Origin: Przewalskia tangutica
Lineage: Eukaryota; Streptophyta; Magnoliopsida; Solanales; Solanaceae
NCBI GenBank assembly: GCA_029844215.1
Contig: CM056734.1
Location: 19,726,501 to 19,790,500, forward strand
Direction of reading: 5' to 3'
DNA: 64,000 bases
The notes beneath the pieces are model-generated. The model worked only from the letters and a program-made list of their open reading frames with translations. It did not search any database and was not told the DNA's origin. A program made the position numbers and the translations under genes. Positions 1 through 11,505 of the stretch are shown in pieces (position 1 is the first letter of the stretch; every line of letters starts with the position of its first letter).

Positions 1-1430
1 AACTAAAGGAATTGTTGACTCTCGCACCGCCTTAACCTTACCATCCGGACGGAAGGGTTCACGCCTATTGCGATGCCTCTAGAGTTGGGTTAGGATGTCT
101 TGATGCAGCTTTGGAAAGGTTATTGCGTATGCATCTAGACAATCAAGATACATGAGAAGAATTACCCAACTCATGACTTGGAATTAGCTGCGGTGGTGTT
201 TGCCTTACGAATATGGAGACATTATTTGTATGGTGTGCATGTGGATATATTTACAGATCATAAGAGTTTGCAGTACATAACCACGCAGAAGGATTTGAAT
301 CTCCGACAAAGAAGATGGTTAGAGTTGCTTAAGGATTATGACCTTAGTATTCTTTACCATCCTGGGAAAGCCAACGTGGTGGCTGACGCACTCAGTAGGA
401 GATCAATGGGTAGCTTGGCCCATTTGGCAATACAAAAGAGGGGTATTGTTCGGGAGGTACAAAGATTGGGAAACCTCGGGGTTAGCTTAACTGATATCAG
501 TGAAGGTAGGGTGGTGGTACATGATACCTCATGATCGCCTTAGCTTTAAATAAAAGAAAGTCGGTTTGAGGATCTGAGTTTGTTGGATTTCGGAGAGGAT
601 CCAACAGGAAAACCTTCACAATTTACATTGGGAGATAATGACGGAACCCTTCGGTATAAGGGTAGGTTATGTGTTCCTAAGGTAAAGGATCTAAGGAGGA
701 AGATCTTAGATGAGGGTCACAACACAAGATATTCCATTCATCCAGGGTCAACAAAAATGTATCAGGACCTCAAGGCAAATTACTGGTGGGACGGGATGAA
801 GAGGGACGTTGCGGAGTTTGTCGGGAGATGTCTTATATGTCGCCAGTGAAAGTCGAACATCAAAACCCATGGATTACTTCAGACATTCGAGTCCCCATGG
901 AAATGGGAGGCGATTCATATGGATTTCAGAATCGGTCTACCGAAACTCGAAAGTACGATTCCATTTGGGTGATTGTTGATCGGCTTACAAAGTCATTTCA
1001 TTTCTTACCGGTCAAGACTACGTATCGCGCACCACAAGACAGATTTATTTGAGGAGATTGTGCGGTTACACGATTCCCTTACAAATTATTTCGAATAGGG
1101 TTCCCGATTCACCTCACACTTTTGGCAAAGTTTCAGCAGGTCTCGGGACAAAAGTTAAGTTAAGCACGCTTTCCACCCGCATGACAGATGGGCAAGTGAG
1201 CGAACAATTCAAACACTCGAGGACATGTTGCGATCTTGTGTGTTAGATTTTCGTGAAGTGGTTGGACCATCTATGTCTAATTGAGTTCGCCACAACAATA
1301 GTTTTCACTCTAGCATACAAATGGCCCCGTTTGAAGCATTATATGGACGAAAATGTAGATCTCCACTGATGGTTCGAGGTGGGTGACGCATCGTTGGACT
1401 GAAGTCATTCAGAAACAAATGATAAGGTAC
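1..1430 (+). pseudogene. gypsy pol remnant: RNase H and integrase
   Basis: Broken polyprotein. At 60-180 a damaged RT/RNase H junction is readable across frames (Cys-Asp-Ala-Ser near 70-85). From 178 to 534 the RNase H continues cleanly (ELAAVVFALRIWRHYLYG, TDHKSLQY, QRRWLELLKDYD, YHPGKANVVADALSR). From 580 to 849 the integrase HHCC zinc-binding region is intact (the His of HNTR and IHPG, and the CLICRQ cysteines). From about 850 the core domain is spread over three frames: the first catalytic Asp is seen in a shifted frame (IHMDF, about 915), the second sits in SNRVPDS where SDRGTQF is usual, so Asp is replaced by Asn, and the TDGQ..ER.IQ end is near 1185-1210. Several frameshifts make it inactive. 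It is the upstream part of the polyprotein that ends at 1933. Confidence 0.85.
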
Positions 1431-1432
1431 AG

Positions 1433-1933
1433 ATGATTCGGGAGAGGATCAAAACAGCTCATAGCCGTCATAAGTCCTATGCGGATCATCGGAAAAGAGA
1501 TCTTGAATTTCAAGAGGGGGAGAAAGTATTTTTAAAAGTGTCCCCAATGAAGGGAGTTATGCGCTTTGGTAAGAAAGGGAAATTGAGCCCAAGGTTTATT
1601 GGGCCATATGAGATCTTGCGAAGAGTGGGGAATGTGGCTTACGAATTAGCACTTCCACAAGAGCTGGAAGAAGTGCATCCGGTATTTCATGTGTCAATGT
1701 TACGAAAATACTTGCACGATCCAAGTCACGTCATCCTTCCCCAGGAGACAGTTCTTAATAAAGAGCTTCAATATGAAGAAGTTCCGGTGGAAATACTTGA
1801 TAGGAAGGTTAAGCCCCTTAGGAATAAAGATATTGCTTCCGTGAAGGTCCTATGGAGGAACCACTCCACCGAGGAAGCCACCTGGGAAGCGGAAGAGGCG
1901 ATGAAAGTCAAATATCCGTTCCTATTTGACTAA
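1433..1933 (+). pseudogene. gypsy integrase C terminus with chromodomain-like end
   Basis: An open stretch of 166 codons that is the C-terminal end of the same polyprotein, out of frame with what precedes it. It begins with the helical region after the integrase core (RIKTAHSRHKSYADHRKRDL), then the GPYEILRRVG.VAYELALP and HPVFHVSMLRKY blocks that are typical of plant Ty3/gypsy integrases, and ends with a chromodomain-like fold (VPVEILDRKVKPLRNK, VKVLWRNHSTEEATWEAE). In known elements such domains guide integration to heterochromatin. Stop codon TAA-type end at 1933, followed 100-200 bases later by the polypurine tract. No independent host gene is implied; the open frame is what survives of the element. 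Confidence 0.9.
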
Positions 1934-2010
1934 GGTAATAAAAAAAAATGCATTACATAGTACTTCATATGTGTGTCATTTGCGTGTCTTTATGCATGTG
2001 TTACAACCTT

Positions 2011-2145
2011 ATTTCACATTCGAGGACGAATGTTGCTTAAGGAGGAGAGAATGTAAAATCCGGAAAAAAATAGTGATTATGTTACGACCTTATTCACATT
2101 CGAGGACGAATGTTGCTTAAGGAGGAGAGAATGTAAAATCCGGAA
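2011..2145 (+). repeat. 80-bp direct duplication over the polypurine tract and LTR start
   Basis: The block that contains CATTCGAGGACGAATGTTGC, the polypurine tract and the first bases of the LTR (TGTAAAATCCGGAAAAAAATA) occurs twice in direct orientation, with LTR starts at 2052 and 2132. The two copies differ only slightly. As a result the real left end of the 3' LTR is ambiguous by 80 bases. Confidence 0.85.
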
Positions 2146-2179
2146 AAAAATAATAATAATATATAGTTGTGGTTGGGTT

Positions 2180-2250
2180 AATATATATATATATGTATAT
2201 ATATGTATATATATGTATATATATACATATATATACATATATATATATAA
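2180..2250. repeat. AT-rich microsatellite
   Basis: An imperfect (TATATATG/TATATACA) run, self-complementary about its centre near 2220, inside the LTR. It is followed by an A-rich tract at 2320-2400. Confidence 0.9.
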
Positions 2251-2813
2251 GAAAACAAAGAATAAATTGCATGGGATGTAGTTAGTGTTAAAGTTGGATA
2301 AATAGATGGATAAAAATGAAAATAAGAAAATAAAAAAAAAAACAAAAACAAATGAGAAACAAAAACAAAACAAAACAAAACAAAAAAAAAAAGAAGGGAA
2401 GAAACATGCAGCACGTAAACCCCTTCCCTTTACCCTTCCCCCCCTTTTCATTTCCCTTCAATCTTTTGGTTTTTCACCTCCCATAGGTTATAGAAAACTC
2501 CTTCATTTATACATTGTATTTACACACAAACAAAGGACATAACATAAAGGTTAGAAAATCAGAAAAAAACAAGTGAACAAGAAGGAAAAAAATCAAGAAA
2601 ATATCAAGGGAGGAAGGAGAACAAGAAAATTAGGGAACACTAAGGAGCAAAGACCACTTGTAGCAACCGAACCACAATCTTTTTCACACTTACAAGGTGA
2701 GTTTTCTCACTCAGAAATTCTTGGTAACATCCTTTATTTTAAGTTCAATACATGTTAGAATAAGAATTGAGTATTGAAAAGAAATATTGAACTTTTGATT
2801 GTTTAGACAACTA

Positions 2814-3500
2814 GTTGCGTCATGAACTTTACGAACTGTTCTCACTGAGTTATAATTGTTAGAATTTGATGAAATTCGGAGGAATTGTACACCTCTCTAA
2901 TATGATCATATAGAACAAAAAATGAGGTAAAATGGACGTACGGTTTGAAAGTTATCATAGTTCAAAGTTCCTGCCTTAGATTTGGTCGAAATTCGGAAAG
3001 ACATAATTACGGACTGTTTTTATTGAGTTTTACGTATTAGAATTATATGAAAATTTACATGGTTGTAAATATCTCTGTTACGGACAGATATATATAAAGA
3101 TTTATTAAAACGGACTTACGAGTTGAGAGATATTGTAGTTTGAAGTTGCTGCCTCGGATTCGTCGGAATCCAGAAGGGCAGGACGTTGAAACGTAAAACT
3201 GTACTAATCTGTGGGGAATATGAAAATTGTTGCTAAATGAAAGTTCTAGATCTCTTTGTTGTGGACATTTTGAGACCTTACGGGGGTCTATCCGACTTAC
3301 GGATTGAGAGTTATCGCTGTTTAAAGTTTCTGCCTCGGATCTATCGAGATTCAGGAAGGGCAGCGAATAAAAGTGTAAAACTGTACCAAATGGTACAGAA
3401 TATGAAAGGATGGTTCACATGGAGACGTGTAGCTCTCTGTTCTCGTCGTTTTTAGATTTTATGGGGCTTGAACGGGTTTACAGATTAGGAGTTATGACTA
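2814..3500 (+). repeat. degenerate 180-bp tandem repeat inside the gypsy LTR
   Basis: A recurring block with GTTATCGCTGTTTAAAGTTT, CTGCCTCGGAT, GGGCAG and AAAACTGTAC recurs at spacings of about 178 and 181 bases (equivalent TCGGAT/TTAGAT points at 2976, 3154 and 3335). The units are diverged, the third being best preserved. The same unit, better conserved and with exactly 180-base spacing, occurs in the hAT-like element at 58400-59429. Confidence 0.75.
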
Positions 3501-3779
3501 TTCTAAGATTGAGTGTTGTTTAATAAATATTCTGCCGAAATAAATTTCATGTGGCTGTTTTGAGGATAAATTTGTGTTAGTTACCCAAAGTAGTTTTAAA
3601 TGAAATTTGGTACAGTGAAAGATCTCCGTCTTACCTTAGTTTCGCTGAGAAACACCTTAGTTGGAGTTATGGTTAAAAAGTTATAATCGTTACAAGTATG
3701 AATGACAGAATGTTAGAAAAGAGAATAGTATTTATTTGATCTTCTGAAAAATATGAAAAGTGAATACGTGTTCGCATAA

Positions 3780-4200
3780 ATATATAAATATATAATGGAT
3801 CGGGTTGCACGCCGCAACAAAACGTAAAGTGAATACGCGTTCACAAATACGTAAACATAATGGATCGGGTTGCACGCCGCAACAAAACGTAAAGTGAATA
3901 TATGTTCACAAATACGTAAATATAATGGATCGGGTTGCGCGCAACAAAACGTAAAGTGAATACGCGTTCACAAATACGTAAACATAATGGATCGGGTTGC
4001 GCGCAACAAAACGTAAAGTGAATATATGTTCACAAATACGTAAATATAATGGATCGGGTTGCACGCGCAACAAAACGTAAAGTGAATACACATTCACAAA
4101 TACGTAAACATAATGGATCGGGTTGCGCGCAATAAAAGCGTAAAGTGAATACGTGTTCACAAATACGTAAATATAATGGATCGGGTTGCACGCGCACAAA
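3780..4200 (+). repeat. 62-65-bp tandem repeat, seven units
   Basis: The core ATGGATCGGGTTGC recurs with GGATCGGG at 3797, 3862, 3927, 3989, 4051, 4113 and 4178. Each unit also holds AAAACGTAAAGTGAATA and TTCACAAATACGTAAA. Units are nearly identical, some lacking 3 bases in the GCACGCCGCAAC portion. Degenerate half units flank the array on both sides. It is internal to the LTR. Confidence 0.9.
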
Positions 4201-4918
4201 TATGAAAGATGAATACATGTTCACCTATATATAAATATGAAAAGTGAATACGCGTTCACAAATATATAAATGTAATAAACATGTGGAAATGCAGGGGAAT
4301 GTCTTAACGTATAATACGAGATAAAATGAAGTGTTAGTTAAACCGAGAATTACCTATGAGGAGTTGTTGCATATTTAAAGATGTTGTAACTCGATACGCT
4401 TTTGCAATATGCTTATTACGTTATAATGTGATTGCACTTGGAATATTGTGGTGTTACTTTGAATTGCAGGTAAGGTTCTCACCAAATTTCGGATGGTAGG
4501 TGACTCTTTATTTAACATGTTTCAGAAAGCGTGATAGAGGAAAGGCTCCACGCCAAGGCTAGCGATCGTCCGCGACCTCTTGTCATACCAAGTCCATTGC
4601 TTGGGCTTGGTACTCGTCAGTTCGTAATGTCGGTTCGATGTCTCGGAAAATGCCCGTGTGGAATGGGCTCCTTCCAACTTAGAATAAGATTTGTCGACGC
4701 CTATGTAGAAACAATGTTTGCACGAGCATGGGCTCGCGTTATATTTTCAATAAAGTCATGAACAAATTTCTTTATTGTTATTTTTATTAATAGCTCCGTA
4801 TCTGAATATAAGTTTAAATTTCTAAATAAAGAGAATTAAATGGTGCTCCTGGTGGAAAATAATTGTCCAGGTGCCATCACGCCCTAAGTAAAGACTTAGG
4901 AAAAATCGGGGCGTGACA

Positions 4919-5569
4919 GGTGTGGCTTCCGGTGTTGCATCGGATGTTGAGGCAACATAGTCAGGATCAACTTCTTTTTCCTTTGTTGCCTTCGATGTTG
5001 AGGCAACATTTGAACCTAGGTTCCAGTATGTTCTTCGCACTCTCTTGGGCATGAAGTTCCTTAGAGGAGTGTCATCAGACATTTCCTCTTCTCCTTCCTT
5101 TTTGGATTCGGTTGGAGTGGTGGCTGAAGCTGTCGGACTTTTGGGTAGATTGAATTCTGAATCAGTTTTTGTTGAGGTTGTGGATTTAATAGGGAAATTC
5201 GACTCTTTAACAGGAAAAGTAGATTCTGCCCTGATCCTTTTGGCAGTTTGCTCTTCACCGTCTGCTTTCAAACACCCTTTTCGACCTTCTCGTCGGCATT
5301 GTTGATTGTGATCCTATTGCCGCAATGTTTGTTAAATCAGATGTTGTATCAACATCTATTGGGTTCTCTGAATCTCCAGGGTAATACACATTTAATGGCT
5401 CATCAGAACCCAGAAAAATCAGGGCTACACTTGCGTCTTCCTCAGAAGGTTTTTCTTCAATGATGGCTTTGTAATGTTTATACATTTTGTGGTTGTTTGG
5501 TGGACTTGTTGACATAGGAGAATACTCTTTTGATTTGGAAGATTGGAAAGATTTTTGGGATATGGACAT
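4919..5569 (-). pseudogene. env-like third ORF of the SIRE-like element, truncated
   Basis: Two overlapping minus-strand frames (5569-5255 and 5271 down to 4919) make one product after a single frameshift near 5260. It is hydrophilic, rich in Ser, Thr, Lys, Glu and Pro, with repeated ATP/EATP/VASTS stretches and a basic cluster (RRSKRVFESRR). No signal peptide or membrane segment is visible in what remains. In SIRE-type elements an ORF of unknown role, often called env-like, lies between pol and the 3' LTR, and position is the main reason for this call. Its C terminus is removed by the gypsy insertion at 4918. No virus-like function is claimed. Confidence 0.6.
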
Positions 5570-6442
5570 GGGAGAGGGTTTTGAAGAGTTGGGCGAATTT
5601 AAAAAGTTTTAAAAAATTGGCGGTGATGTTTGGGCTGCCATTTGATGGTTCGACTTGGTGGTTGATTGATGTGACAAGACCGACGCAATAATGGAGATTT
5701 TAATCAAGGCAATCTTCAATTTACACATAAACTCTTTTCCTTAAATCAAGGTAATGGAAAATATTTGAATTCTACACATAACCAAAACAAAGGTTTTTAC
5801 ATGACACAAGACATTTAAAAAATATAAAAGAAACATTCCCCCTTATTTTTGGATTTTCGTTATTCACAGAGACTTGTTACAAATTAAACCCCGAATAAAA
5901 TAAGATAAACAAGATCGACCAATGTACTGGAACACGATGTTGTGAACGATGTTGGCAATATTTCCAAGTTTTCACAAGCATTTTGACACTTCAAGGATTT
6001 TCTGATTTAGCAAATGGTTTTCCGTATATGTTCTCTATGAGACCGATCGCTGGACAGATGTGACATTTTACCATTGTCCTTAATCAACTTAGTTGAACAC
6101 ATATGGATAAAAAAATATTAAGGAGTTTTCAACCTTCTTGAAGCACATGGTACTCCTATAGAATAGGAACGGTACCAAACTCAGAGCTTTGATCTTTTTG
6201 TATAAAACTAAATCTTTAGTTGAGGCTTTTCCTTCTTATGATACTCCATTTTTATGATATGCATCATCGCAGAGAAAGGTATCACATTCAAACCTTGTCC
6301 TTGTGAAGTCAAGCTTGATTTCTTTGAAAAAATTGTGCAACATTACTTACAACATATATCCCGTATACTGATCCAAACGGTAAATGTTACCCAGAATGTT
6401 ATGTCAACATTTAAGACAACATCTACCTTGTCTTTCTTATTG
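5570..6442. other. spacer between pol and env-like ORF of the SIRE-like element
   Basis: AT-rich, no convincing coding sequence. On the minus strand it holds several short ATGTTG-type words and a small purine run (AATAAGGGGGAATG, minus strand, near 5840). An in-frame ATGGCAGCCCAAACA near 5640 may be a former start of the third ORF, followed by a stop. Confidence 0.6.
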
Positions 6443-8511
6443 TCAGAGAAAACAAAGACCAAGAGATTTCTTCAAGCTAGAAAATCTCTCATGATCTAAG
6501 GGTTTGGTAAAAATATCAGCTAGTTGCGAAAGAGTATCAACATGTTCGATTTGAACTAGCTATTTTTTCACTAAGTTTCTTAAAAAATGATGTCTTATGT
6601 CAATGTGTTTTGTACGTGAATGCTGAACAGGATTTTTGGAAATATTAATAGTACTCAGATTATCACAGTACAAAATCATAGAGTTATTAGATATGACATA
6701 GTCATCAAGCATATATCGTAACCAAATCAGTTGAGCACAACAACTTCCAGCTGCCACATATTCGGATTCGGCAGTCGAAAGTGACACGCAATTTTGTTTA
6801 CGACTGTACCATGAGACTAGATTGTTGCCAAGATAAAAACAACCACCACTAGTGTTTTTCCTATCGTCGACATCACCGGCCCAATTTGAGTCACTATACC
6901 CTATTGGATTAGGATTAGTGTCTCTAGAGTACCAAATTCCCAAGTCACTTGTACCGACAATATATCGTATGATACGTTTCACGGCATTAAGATGAGATAC
7001 CTTGGGACTGACTTGGAACCTGGCGTAAACACACACACTAAACATGATATCCGAGCGACTGGCAGTAAGGTATAAAAGACTCCCTATCATAGATCGGTAC
7101 AATGTTTGGTCAACATCTTGTTCAACATTGTCTTTACAAGCCTGCTGCGTAGAGCCCATTGGCGTCTTCATGTGTTTAGCGTTTTCCAGACCAACCTTCC
7201 TAACAAGATTCTTGGCATACTTGCTTTGGGATACAAAAATCCCTTCTTCAACCTGTTTAATCTGTAAGCCTAAGAAAAATGTTAGTTCTCCAATCATGCT
7301 CATTTCAAATGTTGTCGACATAACTTCGACAAATGACTTCAAGAGGGATTCTTTAGTCGAGCCAAAGACAATGTCATCAGCATAGATTTGAGCTATGATT
7401 ACATCTACTCCGTGTCTCTTTATGAATAAATTCTGTCAGCTTCTCCACGGATAAAACCAAAATCAATAAGAAAGTTAGTCAAGCGACCATACCATGCACG
7501 TGGTGCCTGTTTTAACCCATACAAAGCTTTCTTGAACTTGTATACATATTATGGATGGTGGGGATCTTCGAATCCTTTTGGTTGTTCAACGTATACTTCT
7601 TTTTCCAAGTATCCATTGAGAAAGACACATTTAACATCCATTTGGTGCAAGGTAATTTTCAAGTAACAAGCAATGTCAAAAAGCAATCTTATTGATTCAA
7701 GTCTAGCCACAGGTGCAAAGGTCTCGTCGTAGTCGATACCTTCAACTTGTGTATATCCTTGAGCAACAAGTTGAGCTTTGTTCCTCACAATCTGCCCTAA
7801 CTCATCTAATTTGTTTTGTATATCCACTTAGTCCCAATAACATTAGTGTTGTTGGGTCGTGGTACCAAATCCCAAACCTCATTTTGGGTAAACTGCTCCA
7901 GCTCATCTTCCATAGCTTGTATCCAAAAATTATCTTTCAATGCTTCCCCAATATTCTTAGGTTCCAATGTAGATGTAAAATAAGAAAGGCTAACATGTTG
8001 GTATATGGTGGACATACACACATACCTTACCATCTCTCGATAATTGACTGGTTCTTTCTCCCTCTTTCGCCTCTTCTAAAAAACTCCCCCTATCACTAGG
8101 TCGGGTGGATGGTTCCTCCTAATCCTGATGGAGGGTCTCTTCTTCATTCAGCTCTGTAGCAGACTTCTCCTCGACATCTTCCTCGGTGTTCTCTTCTTGA
8201 GGTTCAGATGTGACTTCTGGTGTTGGGTCAACATCTGATGCTTCAGTGATTTGCTCCTCTTTTACTGCAACCACAATGTTGTTTTCTGAGGATCTTCCAG
8301 ATATGTCCAGCAGATCATCAAAAATCACATTGACAGACTCCTGAATGGTCTTTGTCCGAAGGTTGTATATTCGGTAAGCATTGCTATTCTGAGAGTAGCC
8401 GACAAATATCCTCGCGCTTCTTGAGTCGAACTTGCCGATTAATCCTCGCATTAAGAATATAGCACACACACCCAAAGACATGGAAATACCTAACTGTAGG
8501 TTTCTTTCCAT
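6443..8511 (-). pseudogene. SIRE-like pol: integrase C terminus, reverse transcriptase, RNase H
   Basis: Minus-strand fragments in several frames: integrase C-terminal region (8511-8119: GKFDSRSARIFVGYS, IYNLRT), RT N terminus (8033-7806: QAMEDELEQFTQNEVWDLVP, GTKWIYK), RT fingers/palm (7827-7549: QLVAQGYTQVEGIDYDETFA, HQMDVKCVFLNGYLEKEVYV), the YADD catalytic box at 7384-7373, and RT thumb/RNase H (7342-6560: KTPMGS, SLLYLTASRSDI, SLSTAESEYVAAGS). A TAG interrupts RNase H near 6561; translation beyond it still reads LADIFTKPLD and ends at a TGA at 6443, the usual copia terminus. At least three frameshifts and this nonsense codon make it inactive. Confidence 0.9.
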
Positions 8512-8561
8512 TTAACAGTTCAGAGGACGTCATTTTGGTCCCTGTCCGAAAGTAGACTCTA

Positions 8562-9760
8562 TTACTTAGTGTGACATGTTGTGTTCAATGTTTCAGCCCA
8601 AAACCTCTTTGATAATTGCTTAGAACTCAACATTACTCTTGCCATTTCATGTAAAGTTCTGTTCTTTCTCTCGGTAACCCTATTTTGTTGAGGTGTTTTT
8701 GGTGCCGAAAATTCATGGAATATGCCTTTCTTTTCACAAAATTTTGCAAAGGTCTGATTTTCAAATTCCTTTCCATGATAAGATCTTATTCTGAAAATTG
8801 AAGAACAAAACAAATTCCTAATTCTAGAGTAAATAGTTTTAAACATCTCAAAGGTTTGTGATTTTTCCTTTAAAAAATATATCCAAGTAAATCTGGAAAA
8901 ATCATCAACTATCACATAAGAGTATCTCATTCCTCCTACGCTATCTACCTCAATTGGACCCATAAGATCCATATGCAATAATTGAAAATAATGAGACGTA
9001 TCTGAATGTTGTCCGTCATGTTGGACAACATTGTGAAAGACTCGGGTCTGCTTTCCCTTCAAACAATCCTCACACATTGTTTTATCTTTTGTATCCAGTC
9101 TGGGAATGCCTTTAACAGCCTCAAACGAGATCAGTTTCTCTAAGGTGTCATAGGTGACATGTCCCAACTTCTGGTGCCAAAGTGTCAAGTCACCTACCTT
9201 TGCGGAGTTGCAAACCTCTTCTCTACCTACTAGATAGCAGTTATCTCTGGTTCGGGTTCCTAACATGACACTCTTATTTGCAGAATCTGTAACTTTGCAT
9301 TCAAGTTTGTTGAATTTCACCTCTAGATCGTCATCACATAGTTGGTTTATGCTAAGGAGGTTAGCAACTAAACCTTCTACATGAAGCACATTCTTCAAGG
9401 CTGGTACATTCGGAACATTTAGAGTTCCTCTACCAATAATCTTACTCTTACTTCCTCCTCCAAAGGTTACATACCCTTCATTGAATGCTCCATACTCCTT
9501 CAAGAGACTTTTAGTACCTATCATATGACGTGAGCAACCACTATCGAAGTACCAAGAACCTGTAATGTTAGTACGCAAGGCAGTTATGCATACATTACAT
9601 TTTAGATTTAGTTTGGGTACCCACTCCTTCTTAAACCTTGTCTTCCTTCCGCTTCCAGGCTTGTTGCTTTGAATGTTGTCAGTGATGTTGGGCAACATTT
9701 GTGACAACACTTTAGGCAATAGGTTGAGATAAGAATTTTGAAGCTTGTAGAAATAGGGCA
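8562..9760 (-). pseudogene. SIRE-like pol: protease and integrase
   Basis: An open minus-strand stretch of nearly 400 codons. It contains the aspartic protease active site (WYFDSGCSRHM), the gag-pre-integrase His/Cys region (LWHQKLGHV, CEDCLKGKQ) and the integrase core. The first catalytic Asp is present (LLHMDLMGP) and the final Glu is present in the RVTERKNR block, but the second Asp is Tyr (RIRSYHGKEFEN, codon at 8780-8778), and the nearby PQQNGV motif reads PQQNRV. An enzyme with these changes should not integrate DNA. The frame stops near 8562 and the C-terminal integrase follows in another frame. Confidence 0.9.
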
Positions 9761-9779
9761 TGAGATGTCCTGGCTCTTG

Positions 9780-11469
9780 AGAATTTTGTTACAAGCATTT
9801 TCTTTGACGAATTTTATCCTTTCAGTTGGACTATGGATCCTGGAAGTATTGGTTTTTCTTGGAGAATGATAACCAAGCCCAGTCCTTGTGGGATTGCTGA
9901 AGTTCAAAATTTCATCCAGTTTGGAGGTTCTCACGTTTAGCCTTTGAAATGTGGTCTCAGTTGTATACAGTCGTGCACGAATCTTACCAAGCTCAAGATC
10001 CTTCTTGGTAAGTGTCACCTCTAATCGGTTGATTGTGCCTTTCAAATTGCAGTTCTCAAGAGCCAATGATTTTGCTTTTGAGTCTAGTTGCTCAGATGTA
10101 GTGATTAAGGTTTTACAAAGATTTTGTAATTCCTTTATCGTTTCATCTTTCGAGTCAACTAGATCCAAATCAGCAGCCTCAGTTGAAGAAATAAATCCAC
10201 TAAAACAATTAACATCAGAATAATTAAAGTAGACATACCTCTCTGATGATGTATACATTTCCGATGTGGCCTCCGATGTTGTTTCAAATGTTGGGTCAAC
10301 ATCGTCAATAACATCTTCATCGTCAGACAGTGAGTGTTCAAACATTGCTGCAAGCATTGTCTGTGGTTGTTCTTCTTCTCGATCTTATTCTTCCTCTTCA
10401 TTCTCATCATCACTGAAGGTTACCCACATGACCTTACCAATTTTCCTAAGGGTGTTTGCACACTCATTAGCGAAGTATCCCCAACCCGAGTATGCATGAC
10501 ATTACACTTTCTCTAATTGTGTGGGATTGTAATTGGTTCCGTCGGAGTTGAATTTTCTCAGTGGAAAGCGGTTACTTTGCTCAGAAGTTGACCTATTAGT
10601 TTGCTTATTGAAGAGAGGGTTCTGATGCTTGTTATATTTTGCTTTATTACGGTCAGTGTTGATCTTTCTCACCATAGAATTGAATCTATGAGTGAGTAAG
10701 ACAACAATAGCATCACTCCCAGTTCCTCCAGGTTTTCTTCCTCGTTTTCTATTTCAGATTCGGAGGTTTGTCCTTGGAGTGCCAAAGTCTTGTCTTTATA
10801 TAGATCTTTTTGGCTCTTCATGTTCATCTCATATGTTTGAAAGATGCTCATTAAAGCGTGGAGATCTATAGTAGCAAGATTATGGGCTTCTTCAATAGCA
10901 CAAATCTTAGTATTAAATCTTTCAGGATGAGATCTGAGAGCTTTATCCACAAGTTGTGTGCTGGTTAATGGAGACCCAAACACTTGACACTGATTAGCAA
11001 TGTCAATCAACTTTTCAAAATAGGATTTTATGTCGTCAGACTCCTCCATCCTCAAGCGCTCGTATTGACTCAAGATCATGCGAAGCTTTGTACGCCGAAC
11101 ACTTGAGGTTCCCTCACAATGGGTTTGTAAGGTTTCCCAAGCATCATTGGCCGTTGTACAATTCTGGATAAGCTTGAACATATAGACCCATTCAAATATC
11201 GCATTTAAGGCCTTTTCGTTAAAGTTTGCCGAGTTGATTTCTTTCTGGGTCCATTCAGACTCGGATTTAGTGAGAACATCACCATCATCATCTGGTGGGT
11301 ACTTGGGGATTACATAGCCTTCAGATACAGATCTCCAAGCTCGAACATCAATGGATTTGATGTAAGAACGTTGTCGAATTTTCCAGTAGGCATAGTTAGA
11401 TCCTTGAAGTATTGGAAGTATACCAACGTTTTGTGCAGCTGAGTCCATAGCCGTAATATTCAAAATCAA
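9780..11469 (-). pseudogene. SIRE-like gag
   Basis: Two minus-strand blocks. 11469-10669 is a DUF4219/UBN2-type copia gag (GSNYAYWKIRQRSYI, AWETLQTHCEGTSSVRRTKL, SYFEKLIDIANQC, ALRSHPERFNTKI); its likely start is the Met of MDSAAQN. 10357-9780 is a long heptad-like helical region (ETIKELQNLCKTLI, LALENCNLKGTINRLEVTL) that in SIRE-type gag follows the zinc knuckle. Between them, at 10501-10460, the CX2CX4HX4C knuckle is recognisable but damaged: the second Cys and the His both read Tyr. Both changes are C-to-T type transitions on one or other strand. The frame between 10669 and 10357 is broken. Confidence 0.85.
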
Positions 11470-11490
11470 ACACTTATTGTATCAAGTGCA

Positions 11491-11503
11491 GGCTCTGATA
11501 CAA
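11491..11503 (-). other. primer-binding site of the SIRE-like element
   Basis: Minus strand TTGTATCAGAGCC, one change from the TGGTATCAGAGCC complement of the initiator tRNA-Met 3' end, two bases inside the LTR. Confidence 0.85.
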
Positions 11504-11505
11504 CT

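Larger units (their letters stand above)
1..4918 (+). mobile_element. Ty3/gypsy (Tekay/chromovirus-like) element, 3' part
   Basis: The 3' part of an LTR retrotransposon: end of reverse transcriptase/RNase H, integrase and a chromodomain-like C terminus (1-1933), a polypurine tract (AAGGAGGAGAGAA), and one long LTR that starts TGTAAAATCCGG and ends GGGGCGTGACA at 4918. The 5' half and 5' LTR lie left of the window. The sequence starting at 4919 is coding sequence of a minus-strand copia element, so this element inserted into it. The left TSD copy is outside the window, so the right TSD (expected to be the five bases from 4919) cannot be confirmed. The Tekay/chromovirus assignment rests on the C-terminal chromodomain-like region, the large LTR and the CGAGGACGAATGTT motif before the polypurine tract; it is inference. 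Confidence 0.85.
2132..4918 (+). repeat. 3' LTR of the gypsy element
   Basis: About 2.8 kb, starting TGTAAAATCC directly after a polypurine tract and ending GGGGCGTGACA, so it has TG...CA ends. It contains an AT microsatellite (about 2180-2250), three to four degenerate units of a 180-bp repeat (2814-3500) and seven units of a 62-65-bp repeat (3780-4200). There is no long open frame with recognisable protein similarity in it; the short open stretches read from the tandem repeats. An alternative left end is 2052 because of the local duplication. Confidence 0.8.

Noticed and set aside
2077..2451. Open frames on both strands through the AT and A-rich tract
   Set aside because: Low-complexity translation (Phe/Tyr/Ile or Lys/Asn runs) of a microsatellite inside an LTR.
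3780..4200. Regularly spaced repeats that look like a CRISPR array at first sight
   Set aside because: No unique spacers: the whole 62-65-base unit repeats, and the sequence is plant LTR.
3906..4224. Repeat-protein-like frames (IHYVYVFVN repeats)
   Set aside because: Translation of the 62-65-bp DNA array; unit lengths vary by 3 or 1, and the units have no start or signal.
4919..4923. TSD of the gypsy element
   Set aside because: The left flank is outside the window, so no pair can be compared.
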